A stretch of DNA of 64,000 nucleotides from Phlyctochytrium arcticum (Eukaryota; Chytridiomycota; Chytridiomycetes; Chytridiales; Chytridiaceae). The notes beneath the pieces were generated by a model, which saw only the letters and a list, made by a program, of their open reading frames with translations, was not told the DNA's origin and did no database searches. The DNA lies in contig JAHLKI010000005.1 in assembly GCA_025602905.1 (NCBI GenBank), positions 496,001 through 560,000 of the forward strand, written 5' to 3'. This document shows positions 46,767 through 62,528 of the stretch, piece after piece. Position 1 is the first letter of the stretch. Every line of letters begins with the position of its first letter. Made by a program: the position numbers and the translations under genes.

Positions 46767-47344
46767 GGTTTGGCTGCGGGGGATGCTGTGATATACTTGA
46801 TTGATGTGGAGTCTCGTGAGGTAAGAGTAGGTTAAAAATGGATATACTGAAGAGTATGATCAGTCAAAAGGTCAAACGCGACAATGTGATCTATTATATA
46901 CTCACGATTCAATAGTGATGCAACTCGTATCAGAAAGGTTGTTGCGTGGGTGCTATTATACAAAGGGGGGGGGGACAGAAGTTTCCAGTCCCTTTTAAAG
47001 CAGGCCTTTTTCTCTAATGTTAGTCAGAATCAATTGTTTCGTTGTTTGTTCTAGGTGACGGAGTTTTGGTATTTGAAACGTTGCCCAATCTTGGGTCACG
47101 TGACGAACTCAAATGTGGAGGAATTTGGGAGGAGAGGTTGGGTTGGGAAAACCGTTCAAAGATAAGATCTCTAAAGAATACTGGTCTTGATACTTGCGCA
47201 AAAGAAGTCGTCAAGTAAAAACGGTCGATAAACGTCGCACTCAAGGCAGAGGAGGAATCCGGCTAACGACACATACAACCAACCACTTTGTCGATCAACC
47301 AAGAATCCCCCTTTTGTTACTCATCCCTCTAACACACCACCACC
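46767..47344. promoter_or_regulatory. Divergent promoter region of BLM10 and CEF1
   Basis: 578 bases between two start codons on opposite strands. No clear TATAAAA box on either side, unlike the secreted-protein genes; a G-run (GGGGGGGGG) lies near 46966. A shared promoter is likely from geometry alone. Confidence 0.5.
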
Positions 47345-49927
<2,583 letters not shown>

Positions 49928-50243
49928 TGTGCTCTTTTTGTCTTTTACATATATATCCCTTTGGTCTCTCGTTATTTTCATCTCCAATGCCGATCCTAAT
50001 CCGATCCCTAATGCATGAGATGTCACGTGTCTTTTCAAGTCCAAAAATAAGAGTGAAGCATAAAAGACCTTTCACAAACATGTCCTGCTATATGAGTGCT
50101 CCTCTGAGACGATTAGCGGAGTGTGTATGTGTAAAAGTGTATGTGTCAAGCCATAAAGTAACCACCAGTGACACACAAGTCAGAAAGGCTCAGCTCAGAT
50201 CTGGGAAATGAGCGCGCGCATCGTGACATCATGCTCGAGGGGG
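49928..50243. other. Intergenic region between CEF1 and tricalbin
   Basis: No gene seen. Short spacer with the tricalbin promoter at its right end. Confidence 0.5.
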
Positions 50244-50250
50244 TATAAAA
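50244..50250 (+). promoter_or_regulatory. TATA box for tricalbin
   Basis: TATAAAA 166 bases upstream of the ATG. The leader carries short tandem repeats (CAGC units near 50298, CACACTC units near 50320-50350). Confidence 0.65.
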
Positions 50251-50409
50251 TCTGGGATTTCGAGCCCGAACTCCCCAGGCTCTTTCTGTTGCTTGCCCAG
50301 CCAGCCAGCCAGCCACTTTTCACACTCCACACTCCACACTCCACACACTCGTGAACCCACTCAATAACCACATAGAGTCTTTTCACCCACCCAGGAACCA
50401 GCCACCCCC

Positions 50410-53400
50410 ATGGCCGAAGCAGCAGCCTCCGCCCCTCCCGTGTCCGTGTCGGCAGAGACGGGTTTACTCCTTGAACAACCCAAGAACACAGAGCAGCACT
50501 CGCAGCCCACTACGCCCATGATTGCGCTCGACCCAGGCACCCCCGACGCAAACACTCGCAAAGTCACGAGTCTCCTCAACGGTCATCCTCCCCCGGGTAA
50601 ATAACTAATCACTACCTACCTACTATCACTATAGGCCATTTGTTTATACTCTTTGTTTACAACCAGATCTCGCCGCTGAACCCACTGCGGAACCTACTAC
50701 TACATCAGGCGCACGCAATCTGACCAGCCTGTTTGAAACCCCTAATAAGGATGACTTGAAGGATCCCGTTGTTCCCATCGTCGTCGACAGGCACCCCGAC
50801 GGCACTTCCTCCCTCGAACGGATTCCCAGCATGGAGGGCCTCAATGAGGATAATTACCCTCCCATCACCCGTTCCGTCGCTGCCATCATTCCCGCCGTCG
50901 ACTCCATCAAGCAAGCCGCTCCTGTATCAAACGAAAACGACGACGACGCTACTACCACAAAAAAGACGATCGTCACCCCCCATTCCGGCCGCGTGCTCGA
51001 CATTGGCAATGGCATCAAACACGAAACAGACAAACCAGGCCCCAAACCGGCTCCCATCACTACTACCACTGCTGCTACTGCCACCGAGACATTGCCCTCA
51101 AAGGAGGACAGCAGCAACACGGTACCCGGCGAAAAGACTCATCTCACGGCAAATGAGCGATACAAAGACTTTGACGCCCCCCCTGAATCACAAAGTAACC
51201 TCGCCGGCGCCCATCTCGGACCCGGTGTTTCCGCCGCAGATGCCACACTGCAAACCAAAGCTTCGCAGATTCCCTATCAGGCCTCACGAGCTGCTGCCCT
51301 AAAAGAAAAATTCAAGGGACTTGAATCCTCCATCAGTGGTCTCCCGGGAACCAAGGAAAACCCTACACCAGATGAAAACTACTACTCTGGCACGTACCGC
51401 TCGGCCACCCGTAGCGCCAAGGAAATGCACGAAAAGATTTTGCCCGCCGTCGCCCAATTCCTCATGACCTTTGACCCCTTTGTCAACATTGCCGGAATCA
51501 CCGTTGTCGCATTGGTCGCCTGGTCCATTGGAAACTGGGGCTGGAGCTGGATCTGGACCGTCCTAGGCGGCATCTGCGCCGCACTCTACATTGTCAAAAT
51601 CCGAGGCACCATGGCCAAGGCCGTCGACTTTGAGCGAAAACGCAACGAGGCTACCCTAAGTCTGGGCACTAATGTCGAAAGTGCCGAATGGGTCAACTTT
51701 TTCCTCGCCCAGATTTGGACCATCATTGATCCATCCCTCTTTACCGCCGCCATCGATACACTCGAAGACCAATTTATTGCATCTGCTCCAACTTTTATTA
51801 CTCAAATCCGTATCGCCGACTTTGAACTTGGACCCCGGGCACCCCGCATCACCAGTTTGCAAGTCTACCCGCAGGCCAGTGGCGAGGACGCCATTCTCAT
51901 GGACGTCACGGTGGCCATGCACCCCTCCCCGCAAGAAATTGCCTCGCGCACCCGTCTCAACACCCATTTGCTCATTGAAGTCCATCTTGGACACCCCAAA
52001 CTGGGATCCGTGGCTGTTCCCATCATGGTCGAAGAGTGTGGGTTGGAAGCTCAAGTCCGTGTCTGGCTCAAAATGAGTTCCAAAGCACCTTTTGTCAAAA
52101 CTCTCAAGTTTTGTCTGCTCAACAAACCCCACATCAACTTTTCCGTTAGGCCCCTGAAACTAGGCAACATTATGAATTTACCCATCTTGTCTCAATTCAT
52201 CACGACCGTCATGGACCAAGTCATCACCGACATGCTCGTCAGTCCCAAAGTCATGGCTCTCGAGTTGGACCGCCTATTAATGGGCGATGCTGCCCTGGCG
52301 GATACCCGTGCCCTAGGTGTCATAAAGGTCGTCTTTCGCTCTGCCAAACATCTCCGGGGTGCCGATTGGGGTGTCCGTGGCTCCACCTCTGACCCCTACG
52401 CAACCCTCGGATTCGGCAACTCGACCAAATTCCTAGCCCGAACCCGCATCATCCCCAAAGACCGTTCCCCCGTCTGGAACGAAACCCACTATGCCGTCAT
52501 CACCGAAGAAGACGTCAAAAACGGGTTTCCCCTTTCCGTCAAAGTCTGGGACTACGACGCCATTTCTCGGAATGATGTTTTGGGACAATTTGAAATCCGC
52601 ACCGAGGAACTAGTCGATTCGGACGGGGTCGTCTTTGACGGCTGGAAATCTTTGTTGAAGAAAAAGGAGACGGGAGGTGATAAAGATAAAACCGAAAAAG
52701 CCGAAATGCTCGCCAAGAATGGAAAACTCGATTTCCAAATCGGGTTTTACCCCAAGACGGACGGAAAATCTCGACGTGTCGATGCCGATAAATGGACCAG
52801 TGGGATCCTGGCCGTTCAAGTCCACCAAGCTCTTGACCTGATTATCCGCCCTAAAGACCGGAACGGGGTCTACCCCTCCCCGTACGTCCACGCCTACGTC
52901 AACGACCAACGCGCCTTTTCTACCAGGATAAAGCAACATAACCCCTCCCCCGTCTGGGCCACCACCCACGAATTTTTCATTAGGGATTGGAAACATACTT
53001 TACTACGCCTGGTCGTCAAGGACGCTCGCCAACACGAACACGATCCAGTCATTGGAGTCGTTATTCTCCGGCTCGCCGATCTGTTCAAGGACGATGATGA
53101 CATGTATACGTCTGGATGGCATGACTTGGAAGGCGGGATTGGGTTTGGCCGGTTGAGAGTCAGTCTTGCGTTCCGATCTGTTATACTGGATGAAGATCCC
53201 CATATGAAAGGATTCGGGGTCGGTGAACTTTCTTTGAAAAATATCAGTTGTCGCGGGTTGGATTCTATGACCAAACACTCTTCTTCACCACCACCCAACA
53301 TTTGCATCAAGATCCGGTCGCCCCTAACCGACCCTTCCAAACTCTCTACCCACCACACAAAAGAACCCTCCTTCTCACCATCATTCGACGACGATTTACG

Positions 53401-54406
53401 GATTAAAGTCAAATCGAGGTACCAGACTGCCCTCCGTTTTGAAGTCCACCAAAAGGGGCTCTTTGGCCTGCGGGATAAAATCCTGGGCGTCGGGAAAATG
53501 TATTTACAGGATTTGGTGGATAATCAGAGTCGGGAGGTGACTTTGGGTTTGAAACGGTTACGGCATCGCGGCCGCAAAGCCAAAGTACTCGGCGGAGAAG
53601 ATCATTTGGATACGACGGATAAAGGGGTATTAGCCAAACAAGATCGGGACAAAGAGTCTGTTATCGACCTTCAACGTCAGAATGCGACTCAGGGGGATGA
53701 AGCCATGAAGGATGGAACGGCCACGGACGGATCCGGCAAACATGAATCTACGATCCAACGAGAGGATACGACTTTGAATTCGTTATTTGTGCCGGAAGAT
53801 GATGCCGTGCGGGATGATGTACCCTCACCTACCGCTGGCCCCCGCGAGCAATGGGAAGGCTCGGAAGATTCCGAAGATGAAGATGCATCGAGTGTTCGAA
53901 TGGACTATAATGATGAATTGGATGCTGAGGGGGGCAATACGGATACGGACGATGATACAGAATCTGTTGTTTCGTTTGAGAGTGATGAACGGGTATCGAA
54001 TGCTTCATCACCGGCATCATCTACGGTAATGAGAGTACCACCCGAAATCACGTTTAGGGCATTGTTTAGACCGGGCCGCTCATGGCTCGACTCCCCCCGT
54101 GAAGGCGAAGAAGCCGAAGTCTCGTTCCTAGACGACGCCAAAGAACATCACGGTGACCCGACCACTGCTCCTGCATTCGATTCACTCCCACCTTCCCCCT
54201 CCTCATCCTCCTCAAAGAACAACCGAAAGAGTATTTCCGCATCGACGGCTCCTAGTACGGCAAAGGAGGACTCGAGGCTACCAGGGAATAAATTTACGCG
54301 GACACTGGAGTGGAGTAAAGATACGGTGCTGGATGGAGTCAAGTCTACGAGATTGTGGAAGAAGAGTAGTAAGAAGACACTTGGAGGGGAGGGGCATGAA
54401 TTTTGA
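50410..54406 (+). CDS. Tricalbin / extended synaptotagmin (ER-plasma membrane tether)
   Basis: Anchored in the ER, it binds plasma-membrane lipid through C2 domains and moves lipids with its SMP domain. Two exons (50410-50596, 50667-54406) give 1,308 residues. Order: disordered start of about 320 residues; a hydrophobic hairpin (about 334-375, FVNIAGITVVALVAWSIGN and WTVLGGICAALYIVKI); an SMP domain (about 395-590, ESAEWVNFFLAQIWTIIDPS to PILSQFITTVMDQVI); then three C2 domains starting near 613 (GVIKVVFRSAKHLRGADW), 775 (GILAVQVHQALDL) and 913 (GVGELSLKNISCRGLD). The third is degraded at its calcium-binding loops. An acidic disordered tail rich in Ser/Asp closes it. Yeast has three paralogues; which one this matches was not settled. 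Confidence 0.93.
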
Positions 54407-56699
54407 GGGAGATTTGAGACCAATTGTTGTTTTTTTTTGTTTTTTTTGTACTTTTGTGAATATGGTTAGTTTGAAATATATTTTGCCAAGTTATGTTTTA
54501 TATATCATATGAAGTTACGGATTTTTTTTTTTGCAACGGAAAACGACAATTTGTGGTAAAAAAACTGGGTACGACGGGGGGGTCAAGATGTAAAGAGAAC
54601 CCCAATACATTACATGAGCGAAAAAAAACTAACCGTTGGTGGAGGGAGATCTGTTAGTTGCCGCTTGTACGTTTTTTTGTTTTTTTTTTGATCACGGTGT
54701 TGGTTTCGGTGAAGGTTGGGTTCAACTCTTGGGATTACATTTCCGTGTGAACGAAAACGTGCAATAGGTGGAGTTTTTTTTTTTTCATTTGCTTTCCATC
54801 ATCAACGACACACACACACACACATACTCGTTTTTGTTTTTTTTGATCTATTCTGCCCCGACGACTTTTTAGGAGTTTTTTTCCCCCACACAAAAACTTA
54901 CCAGAAACAAAAAAAAACACCCCTATGCAGTCACAAGAGCTCTGAGTCCTGTTTTTTTGGTGTCATCATCATCGGCGGGCTCTTTGCCGACAACCACTTT
55001 GGGCGCAAGGAACCACAAGTATGAACAAAACGTTTTTTTTTTTGGTGCAGGTTGACCCCCCTGACGTCCCCCCCCCCCCCCCCCCCCCCCCGGTCAAGAG
55101 GGGCACAGACGGACGTTTTTTGTGCTGGATCAAGAGTTGATGCAACAGAACGTCACCGGCAGCCGTATGTTTTTTTTTTCTTTGGGTGGGCGTTGTTGAG
55201 TTTTTTTTGCAGGAAGAGGAGGTCACTGGGGTGGTGGGATATGAAGACTTGAGAGACTATATATATCCCCCGTCCCGCATTTTTTGATATTGACTGTGCG
55301 TGCGCGGCGTGTGAGAGAAACGTAGCAAGTTGAGTTTTGAACAATTGGAAACGCGCGTTCAATACCTGCTGTTTATTTATTTTTTTGCGTCCAAGTGGTT
55401 AGCTTAGAGAGCGTTTTAGGTTTTTGGGTATACCTTGGGTCAGCGCGCGTGGGAGTATGCGCAGCAAGTTGACACACACACACTGCAAAAGTTTGAAAAT
55501 AATTTGGGATGTGGAGATGGGGGTTTTTTTTACAGCGACACATACACACACACACGGGGGTATACTTTTTGGCTTTCCTGTGTTCCAAAATTCTGTTGTT
55601 TTTACTAACCTTTCCTCGCTTTACTCTCCCGTGTTGTTTCTGATACATTTCCTGTCCTTTCCGCTAATGATTCAGGCTTCATCAAGGTCCGCTCTTGCAG
55701 ATCCCGTCCATACTTTGACTATATATATAGCTCTGATTAGTCCCTCATTTCTGCATTGACTTCTTCTCTCCATTACTAGAGCCTGGGGCTGGTCTCGATT
55801 TACTTCCCTTCTGTTGCTGAGAGCCCGTCCTATGGGGATTTTTGTGTCCAGACCCCCTCTAACCTCGAGCAAGCAAGGTCTGGCAGTCCCCGTACATAAT
55901 TTAAACCAAGAATTTTTTTTCTATCTGAACCTTCGCCGTTCTATTCACGATCTGGCTCAAAGCCTCTTGACAAACACATTCGACCGTTCATTCTGTATGG
56001 AAAAGAGGTCCGTCATTGTTTTTTTATTTTCAGTACAGGCCCAGCAGTGGTCTTTCTTAAATTTCTCTCTCTCTCTATCTGCGTCTTCAGCTGACTCCAA
56101 TCCAAAGATCATACTCTCCATCTGATCGGTCTCTCCACCTCTCCAACTCTCTCTCTCGCCATCTCTATCGTTTTGCATGCTGTATTCTTCCTACGTAGAT
56201 CTATATTTACCTCTCGGGTATTTAATTCCCTTTCTCTCTCCATCTATCAATTCTATCATTCCATTTGCCCTGTTTTCTCCTCTCTCTCGTTTCTTGCTTT
56301 CTGTATTTGTATTTTCCCTGTCAAATGTCCGCAAACTAGCTACTATCGCTCAAGTCTTTCAGGGGACTCTCTGCTCTCACAACCATCTACCTCTATTTTA
56401 ATCCGGCAAAAAAAAATAATCAAAAACCAGCCTATATTGCCTTCCAGCTTGCGGTAAACTCGCTACTACAACTGTAAACTTGTACATTTCCCCCCCTTTA
56501 TCCCCGTCTTCACCTGAAGCTATCCAGCTATGGAGTGTAAACCTAGTATATGCGGGTACATGCATTTTATATCTGACAGACGGTTTTCTCCCATTTATCG
56601 TTGGACCCTTTCAATGTGAGGAGTTCCGGGTTCTATACACCCAGCAAACGATCTCCGAGTGAGCACCCAACTACTCATTATTTCTGAAAAGGTTGCAAA
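54407..56699. other. Gene-free, homopolymer- and CA-rich region
   Basis: No gene supported. It holds many T-runs, (CA)n tracts near 54800, 55470 and 55540, a run of 24 C at 55068-55091, and long stretches of CT-rich sequence at 56050-56400. Open frames here are composition artefacts. Confidence 0.55.
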
Positions 56700-57770
56700 T
56701 ATCTATATTTTATTTCTTGCGGCTAACTATTGAACCCTCCATTACACGCCTATAGCGTTCGAATCAGAGAGATTGTTCAAAATCTTTCAATCTTGGTCTT
56801 TACCTGCCCATCCGGGAAGACTGGACTTTTGCATTCTTGGCGCGTATAGCTGGCAGCAGCCATCTGACAAGATCATTTTATGTCTTTTAATATCTGCCGG
56901 ACTATACCTTTTGATCTCTCCATTGCACGCCTGGCATGCATTAGCTACCATTTGAACCTAAGCAAGTTTACCAGCTATATGTTGTTATAGTTTTTTTCTA
57001 TCTCTGTCTTACTAAAAACCTTGGAGCTTTCCATTGCACGCCTAGCGCATGTTACCGTTTGAATCGGATAGGCTTCCAACTATCGTTTTATAATCTTTGC
57101 ATTAATGCCTATATACCTTTCGAGCCTGCTAGCTATCGTGCCATTTCTTTCCATTTCTTCCCATTGCACGCTGCCGTGTATTAGATACCGTTTCAATCCA
57201 ACAAGCTGCTAACTATCTTTTTATTTCTTTCCATCTCTGTCTTTTGCATACCTTTTGAACTCTCCGTTGCACGCCTAGCGTACGCTACCTATGGATTCTA
57301 ACAAGCTGCCCCATCCCTTTTGAGCTTTTTGTTGCACGCTGGTGTACATTCGCTACCGTTTGAATCTAACAAGTCGTTTTCCATCTTTGGGCTATAATTT
57401 TGGAACTCTCCATTGCGGGCCTTAGCGTGCAATAATGACACCAACCTCTGACAAGCTGCCAGTCATCGTTTTATGTTCTCTGTCTGACTGCCTGATGTTT
57501 CTTCGCCTCTCCCCTCTCTCTATTTTTCTCTGCTTTCCTCTCTATTTCTCGATCTCCTGCTACCAAATGTCTAAGTAGCTTGGGCTATCTTCTCCCATCT
57601 TATTTCTCTCTATATCTCCATCTCCATACCGTTTGAAATCTAAAAGGCTGCCATTTTATTTCTTTCCATCTCTGTCATACTATAAGTATTGGACTCTTTT
57701 ATTCTCCTTTGCAGGCCTGGTGCCGTTTGAATACAAGAGGCTGCCATTTGAACATATTGTAGACGGAATG
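56700..57770. repeat. Degenerate tandem array with core CATTGCACGCC
   Basis: Diverged units recur with a core like CTCTCCATTGCACGCCTAGC (positions 56741, 56921, 57032, 57162, 57265, 57331, 57411), each usually followed by ACCGTTTGAATC, AACAAGCTGCC and then TATCTTTTTATTTCTTTCCA and CATCTCTGTC. Spacing varies from about 65 to 180 bases. A last partial unit without the core lies near 57625-57770. No coding role is visible. Confidence 0.6.
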
Positions 57771-57947
57771 CGGAGATATCCCATCTTTGAAAGTGAAGAA
57801 ACGAGTGCATGTATATCTGGCGCTCCTTTCAGTAGGGATAATACAATCAAGTTTTAGCTCTGTCTGACGGCTGCACTCACACTCCGGGGCGAGGAAACGT
57901 CCAGCTAGTAAAACTGACTAAAATCTTTAAAAATCACTATCGAAAAT

Positions 57948-60606
57948 TCAGGCCCCTGGATGCCAATCTATCAATTCCTCGGAAAGATCAGGTTGGGAAA
58001 AGTGCTGACTGGAATCAAAGTACACATAGGCATCATCCTTTGACAAGAATACTTTCGCATCGTGAAAGGGAATCCGGTGTAGGCTTGGTGTGACTGGAAA
58101 AATGTACTCTAAACCGTTGTAGTTCCTCGGTGCGTCGCAGCCGACTCTGATATTGTCCGTGTTTGTCTCATCATCAGGCAACGCATTATTGCCGCCAACA
58201 TCATGCCACCTAGCTCGCTTGGCGCTCTTAAACCTTACTTTCAAGCAACCTCCGCACATAGCATGACCCTGACGATTGAATACGAGACTGGTATAATTTG
58301 CGGCGATATGCGGCGAACCCCGGCAAAATATGCTCGTCATCTCGTCTGATCGTGCAACAAAGGTCGGGTTAGCAAAAAGCATGCCGTCGGCCTCTCCCTC
58401 GTCAGCATCCATGGTCCCTAAATCCAAATCCGCGTCCGAAACTCCGAGGTAAATAGAAATGGATTCCATGGTGGCATGCGCGGGCACGTCTTTGAAACTA
58501 GCGTTGTCATGATTGCTCTCAGTACAGATACATCTGTCGGGGTTGAGGTCATGGTACAGGGCGCGGAGAAACATGTAACTAAACTCCAAGAATGGGTAGG
58601 GCACTCCTATCCTCCTCAAATATCGGAGAAGAGCATGGTCATTTGCATTGAATGCTGGTTTCAGTAGGGTGATCGCAAGCTCATTTGCATCGTAGCCGCT
58701 CATGGTATACTGAGTTTCTCGGAGGAGTTCCAAAAGGATATAATCTCCCTCGTCAATCACCCGCTTTACTGCGCTTTGCCATAGTGGTTTGTCGTCGTTA
58801 GAGATACTGCATTTGGGAGAGGGGGCTTTGGATTGTTGTAATGATAGATTTTCTGCAGGTGACGATGGAATCAAAGAGCGGGCTGCATCATGAAGTCCTT
58901 GTTCGGCAGCAATAGCGAGCCAATTCCGCTTCAATTCGTCGTGAGCATGAGCGTAGAAGAAACCCCCATCAGGGTACGATGGCCCCGTTAGCGCATCTCG
59001 AATCACTGCAAACAAAACTTGCTCATGTCGTGCAAGGGCTTCAGTACAGATGTTATAAGCAAAATATTTGGGAATAGTATCGCAGCCTGGTAGTGCCGAA
59101 CATGTCACCAGTTCGTATCGAAGGTCTTGTTTCAGTGACGCATCCCGGTTCTCATCGGCCATCAATCTCATTGTGAGCAAGCATATACGGCGCAAAGCAA
59201 CAACTGCAGCCGTTTGCGTTTCCGCATCCAGACCAATGGGGGTTACAACGGCTTCCATTAGCCGCAACTTGGAGTGGGCAATCAGGTTGAAAAAAACGTC
59301 GGACAATGTGGACATTTCCCATCTCAAAGCAGGAGTTTCCTTTGTGCGCATCAGAAGTTCCCGACATCTACTCAATATTCGGATCAAGGCCGGGCTGCGG
59401 GGAAAGGGAAGTTTAACATCCGTTAACAGTATAGGTCTGCACTCTGGCACATTTTCGATAAAGTGCCAAAGAACTTTTTCCTGCTCATCCTCAACGGCGC
59501 GGTTCAGTGCCCTAATCATATCAGAGCGGCGTGCCTTTCCTATTTTAAACGCTGGATTGCGAAGGCATGTCTCGAGCGCATTCCAGAGACGTTTTTCGAT
59601 TATACCATTGGGCCCTCTCATGAGTCCCAGCCTCAGTTAATTCAATGGGATTTCTGGTACCGCCTAGTAGATCCGCACCGCCTAGTAGATTCCACAGAAA
59701 TAAAAAATGAGACTCTGATTTGACAAATCCCCAATCGTAACAGCCACTGCTTTGATCGTGCGTGGCTCCGTGACGGATAAGAAATTCTGCAAGATTCGTT
59801 CGACCAAGCATCACAGCGCGCAGGAGAGCTTCAGTACGGTCGTCGTCGGATATCTCATTTATCAGAGGCATACAAAGCTCTAAAATTGGTACAGTGCTGG
59901 CTGCTGCGAATATGTCGCGGGTGGCTGCTTGTACTGCTTGCTTTGAGTCGTCCTTTTGCCGTATGAGTTCAAGAAAATACTTTACCAATTCAAGATGCCC
60001 TCTCGCCGCTGAAAATTCAGCGTTGTTAACCAGGACAGACAGCTTTGGTGCTGGCTGTGACATTTCCATCAGAGCTTGAACTAGCTCCAATTTTCCAGAT
60101 TCGACAGCCACCTCCAATGCCTTACTCCAAGTTACGCGGTCATACTCAATGAATACTTCGGTCAGGGGGAAGCTCCCTTTCATGACAGCCGATCTGACCG
60201 CTGATAAGTCCATCCGCGGATCAGAAAAGATATTTCGCTCCAAAAGCAAGCGGAGTATATCGACCTGCTCGAATCTGACGGCAGTACTTAGAAAAGTCTC
60301 CGAAAAGTGTCCTCCAGGAGAGTATTGCCTAGGAGAGAATTGAACTCCGGCATCCAAAATCAAGTTGACCATGTCGCCCAACCCGAGCGCTATAGCGGTC
60401 CGAAGGGCAGCGTCTCTTGCAGGAGATATACATTCCTCGGATTGAAAACAGCAGGAACAGTCCTTTCCGTCCGAGTCGGGGTGGTAGACAGTATCCCATT
60501 CCCGGCAGTCCTTCAGAAGCCGCCGTACTCTGGGAATGTCTTTAGCTTTGACAGCTCTAACGAGGGCAACCTGTCGCCGTCGATGTTCCAGCTGTGTCAC
60601 TGGCAT
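57948..60606 (-). CDS. Ankyrin-type repeat protein, probable single intron
   Basis: Two long frames overlap. Frame one (60606 to 59545) has ankyrin-like helices: DMVNLILDAGVQFSP, VDILRLLLERNIF, LELVQALMEMS, HLELVKYFLELI and NLAEFLIRHGATH, with a CSCCF motif. Frame two (59621 to 57948) continues with helix-rich sequence and a Cys pair (MCGGCLKVRFKSAKRARW). Joining 60606-59661 to 59614-57948 with a GT-AG intron of 46 bp gives one chain of 870 residues (LLGG then PNGIIEKRLWNAL), which I prefer to two overlapping genes. The donor is duplicated, so 59678-59615 is an alternative intron. Function unknown; ankyrin repeats suggest protein binding. Confidence 0.65.
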
Positions 60607-62432
60607 AGTTGTGTCCTGCGCTGCGTTCCAGATACGTTCACTGAACCTGTCCTCTTCGATGTCCCTTGTTTCCCACGCTTCGAAAAGCTTTCAGCAAAAT
60701 GGCCGGCGGGCCGAATCCAAACGCTGATGCTGAGTGGCGCAGCCTCTGAACCATTTAGAATTTAGTCGGAAGTTTGCTCTGGCAGATCTTACAATTTCAG
60801 GAGTCTTTGTTTCAGTCACAGCATCAAGCTTTGATAGAAGGGCACGCAGAGTTGGGAAAAGAATATATCACAAGCTGTACAAGACGGGTGAGCAGCACAA
60901 CAGCAATCTCCAGCAATTGTACGATGCAAAGGCCAACTGTTCTGACATCGGGACCGGTGGTGTAATAAGGGCAGGGACGGACGCTGGCGATGAGAATGGG
61001 AGTGCTGTTGATGTGCGGCAGGCGACCGGTGATGAATGAGTTTTCCCTGTCAAGGACGTCGCGGGTCCGATTCACTCGGAAAATGAACTCAAACGTCGAA
61101 AGGCTTTCAGTCGAGCACAGACTGGAATCCTGCGATATGGCTCATAAATTCACGGGATATAGCTGATGCCATTGTGAGCCGTCTCCGCAGCACTGCCAGT
61201 AGCAGCAGTTTATGAGAGCTCCATGATTGATGATATCTGCATCTTAGTAATTGTCCATCACCACCTTGCTGAAAGGGTTGATGTTTGAACTCACAATACG
61301 CTCATTGGCGAGTGAACTGAACTGAAACTCAAGAGATGACATCGATGATAACGAAAAGTTCTGCAGGTAATCACAAATTCTGAAGGGGGCAGCTTCAAAC
61401 TTGCAACTGTAAACTGGTTTTAGTATTTTCTTGGACCTATTTACATCTCGCAGATCAGATACAAGTTCTTTAGCCGTCCTGGCATCCCTGTACAAAATGG
61501 GTGGACGGCATGCTATCAGCTATTTTCCACTTGCCTTTCTAAACTGTAATTCACCATCTTCCATACAGGTTTGAACGGCCCGTACCAGTCGCTATACTAT
61601 GGAAGAGTGTCACTTCATTCCCGTCCGTACTGCACTCGCAACGACAGTATCAGTAATCTGCCAGATCTCTCCATACTTCCTTCGTTGGCTTATATGTATT
61701 CCTTCATTTCCTGTTCTGGGCTCCCCCTGCTCTGGATCTGTCTTCAGCCTCATTTTGGCCTGACTATTTAGGACGGCAATTGCCCATCAGGGGAGTCTAG
61801 CAAAATCTGTCCATATCCCGTTTGAACTACTGTTTCTGTGCTCTTCTGTTCTTCCTGCCTGCTTTATGACTAAACTCATTGTGTCTGGCCCGTGTGAGCC
61901 CTACACATATTTCATTACTTTCACTGCATATGTTTCTTGCACAAGTATATGGTTGACTTTCGCGGGCGTCAAGGTTTTTTACACAGTGACACGCTACTCG
62001 AGTGGGAACTGCCTTCAATTTACTTGTAGAGAGCTGCCCCCAGTCCCCGCTGTCCTTCTCTGGAAACTCGGAATGCCGGAGTACCGCGTCATTTTGCGGG
62101 TGGGGTCTTTCAGGAATCAGCCCTCCATCCGAATGTTTTACGATTTCTGTTTTTTTCCGTGGCTCTATTGGCGCGAAAGCGCCGCTGACTTACTTGTCAA
62201 CAGGCTGTTTTTCCTGGTATCCCATTATGAATATGTAAACCGGTGATGTTGTTGAACATGTGTGGGAAATAAACAATAGCTTCTCGCTCAAAATCCGCAG
62301 CACGAACTCCCGAGACCTGGTTTACATGAATCTATTAATATTCATGGTGGTATTTCGGAAATATTAAACAATATTTTGTCACTTTGACTTGTTGTTACCG
62401 GTTAATATTGATTAATGTGTAGGATTGTGTGA
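60607..62432. other. Gene-free interval of about 1.8 kb
   Basis: No convincing gene. The open frame 61866-62246 (126 residues, Cys and aromatic rich) has no TATA box, signal or splice partner and is not annotated. Confidence 0.45.
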
Positions 62433-62528
62433 GATGAGTGGCTTGGGAAATGAATGGCTTGGGAGATCAGTGGCTTGGACGATGAATGGCGTGGGAGACT
62501 GAATAGCTGGCGAGATGAATGGCTAAGG
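62433..62528. repeat. 16-bp minisatellite, six copies
   Basis: Six tandem units of about 16 bases around the consensus GATGAATGGCTTGGGA, with 1-5 changes each (one unit is 17 and the last 15 bases). It lies about 200 bases upstream of the next TATA box. Confidence 0.75.

Noticed and set aside
54716..56457. Several open frames in pyrimidine-rich DNA
   Set aside because: Phe/Ser/Leu-rich products of T/C runs; no protein-like pattern.
56700..57770. CRISPR-like array
   Set aside because: Repeats are diverged and unevenly spaced, and this is a eukaryotic genome.
61866..62246. 126-residue open frame in gene-free interval
   Set aside because: No TATA box, signal peptide, recognised motif or splice partner; Cys/aromatic-rich composition reflects base composition.
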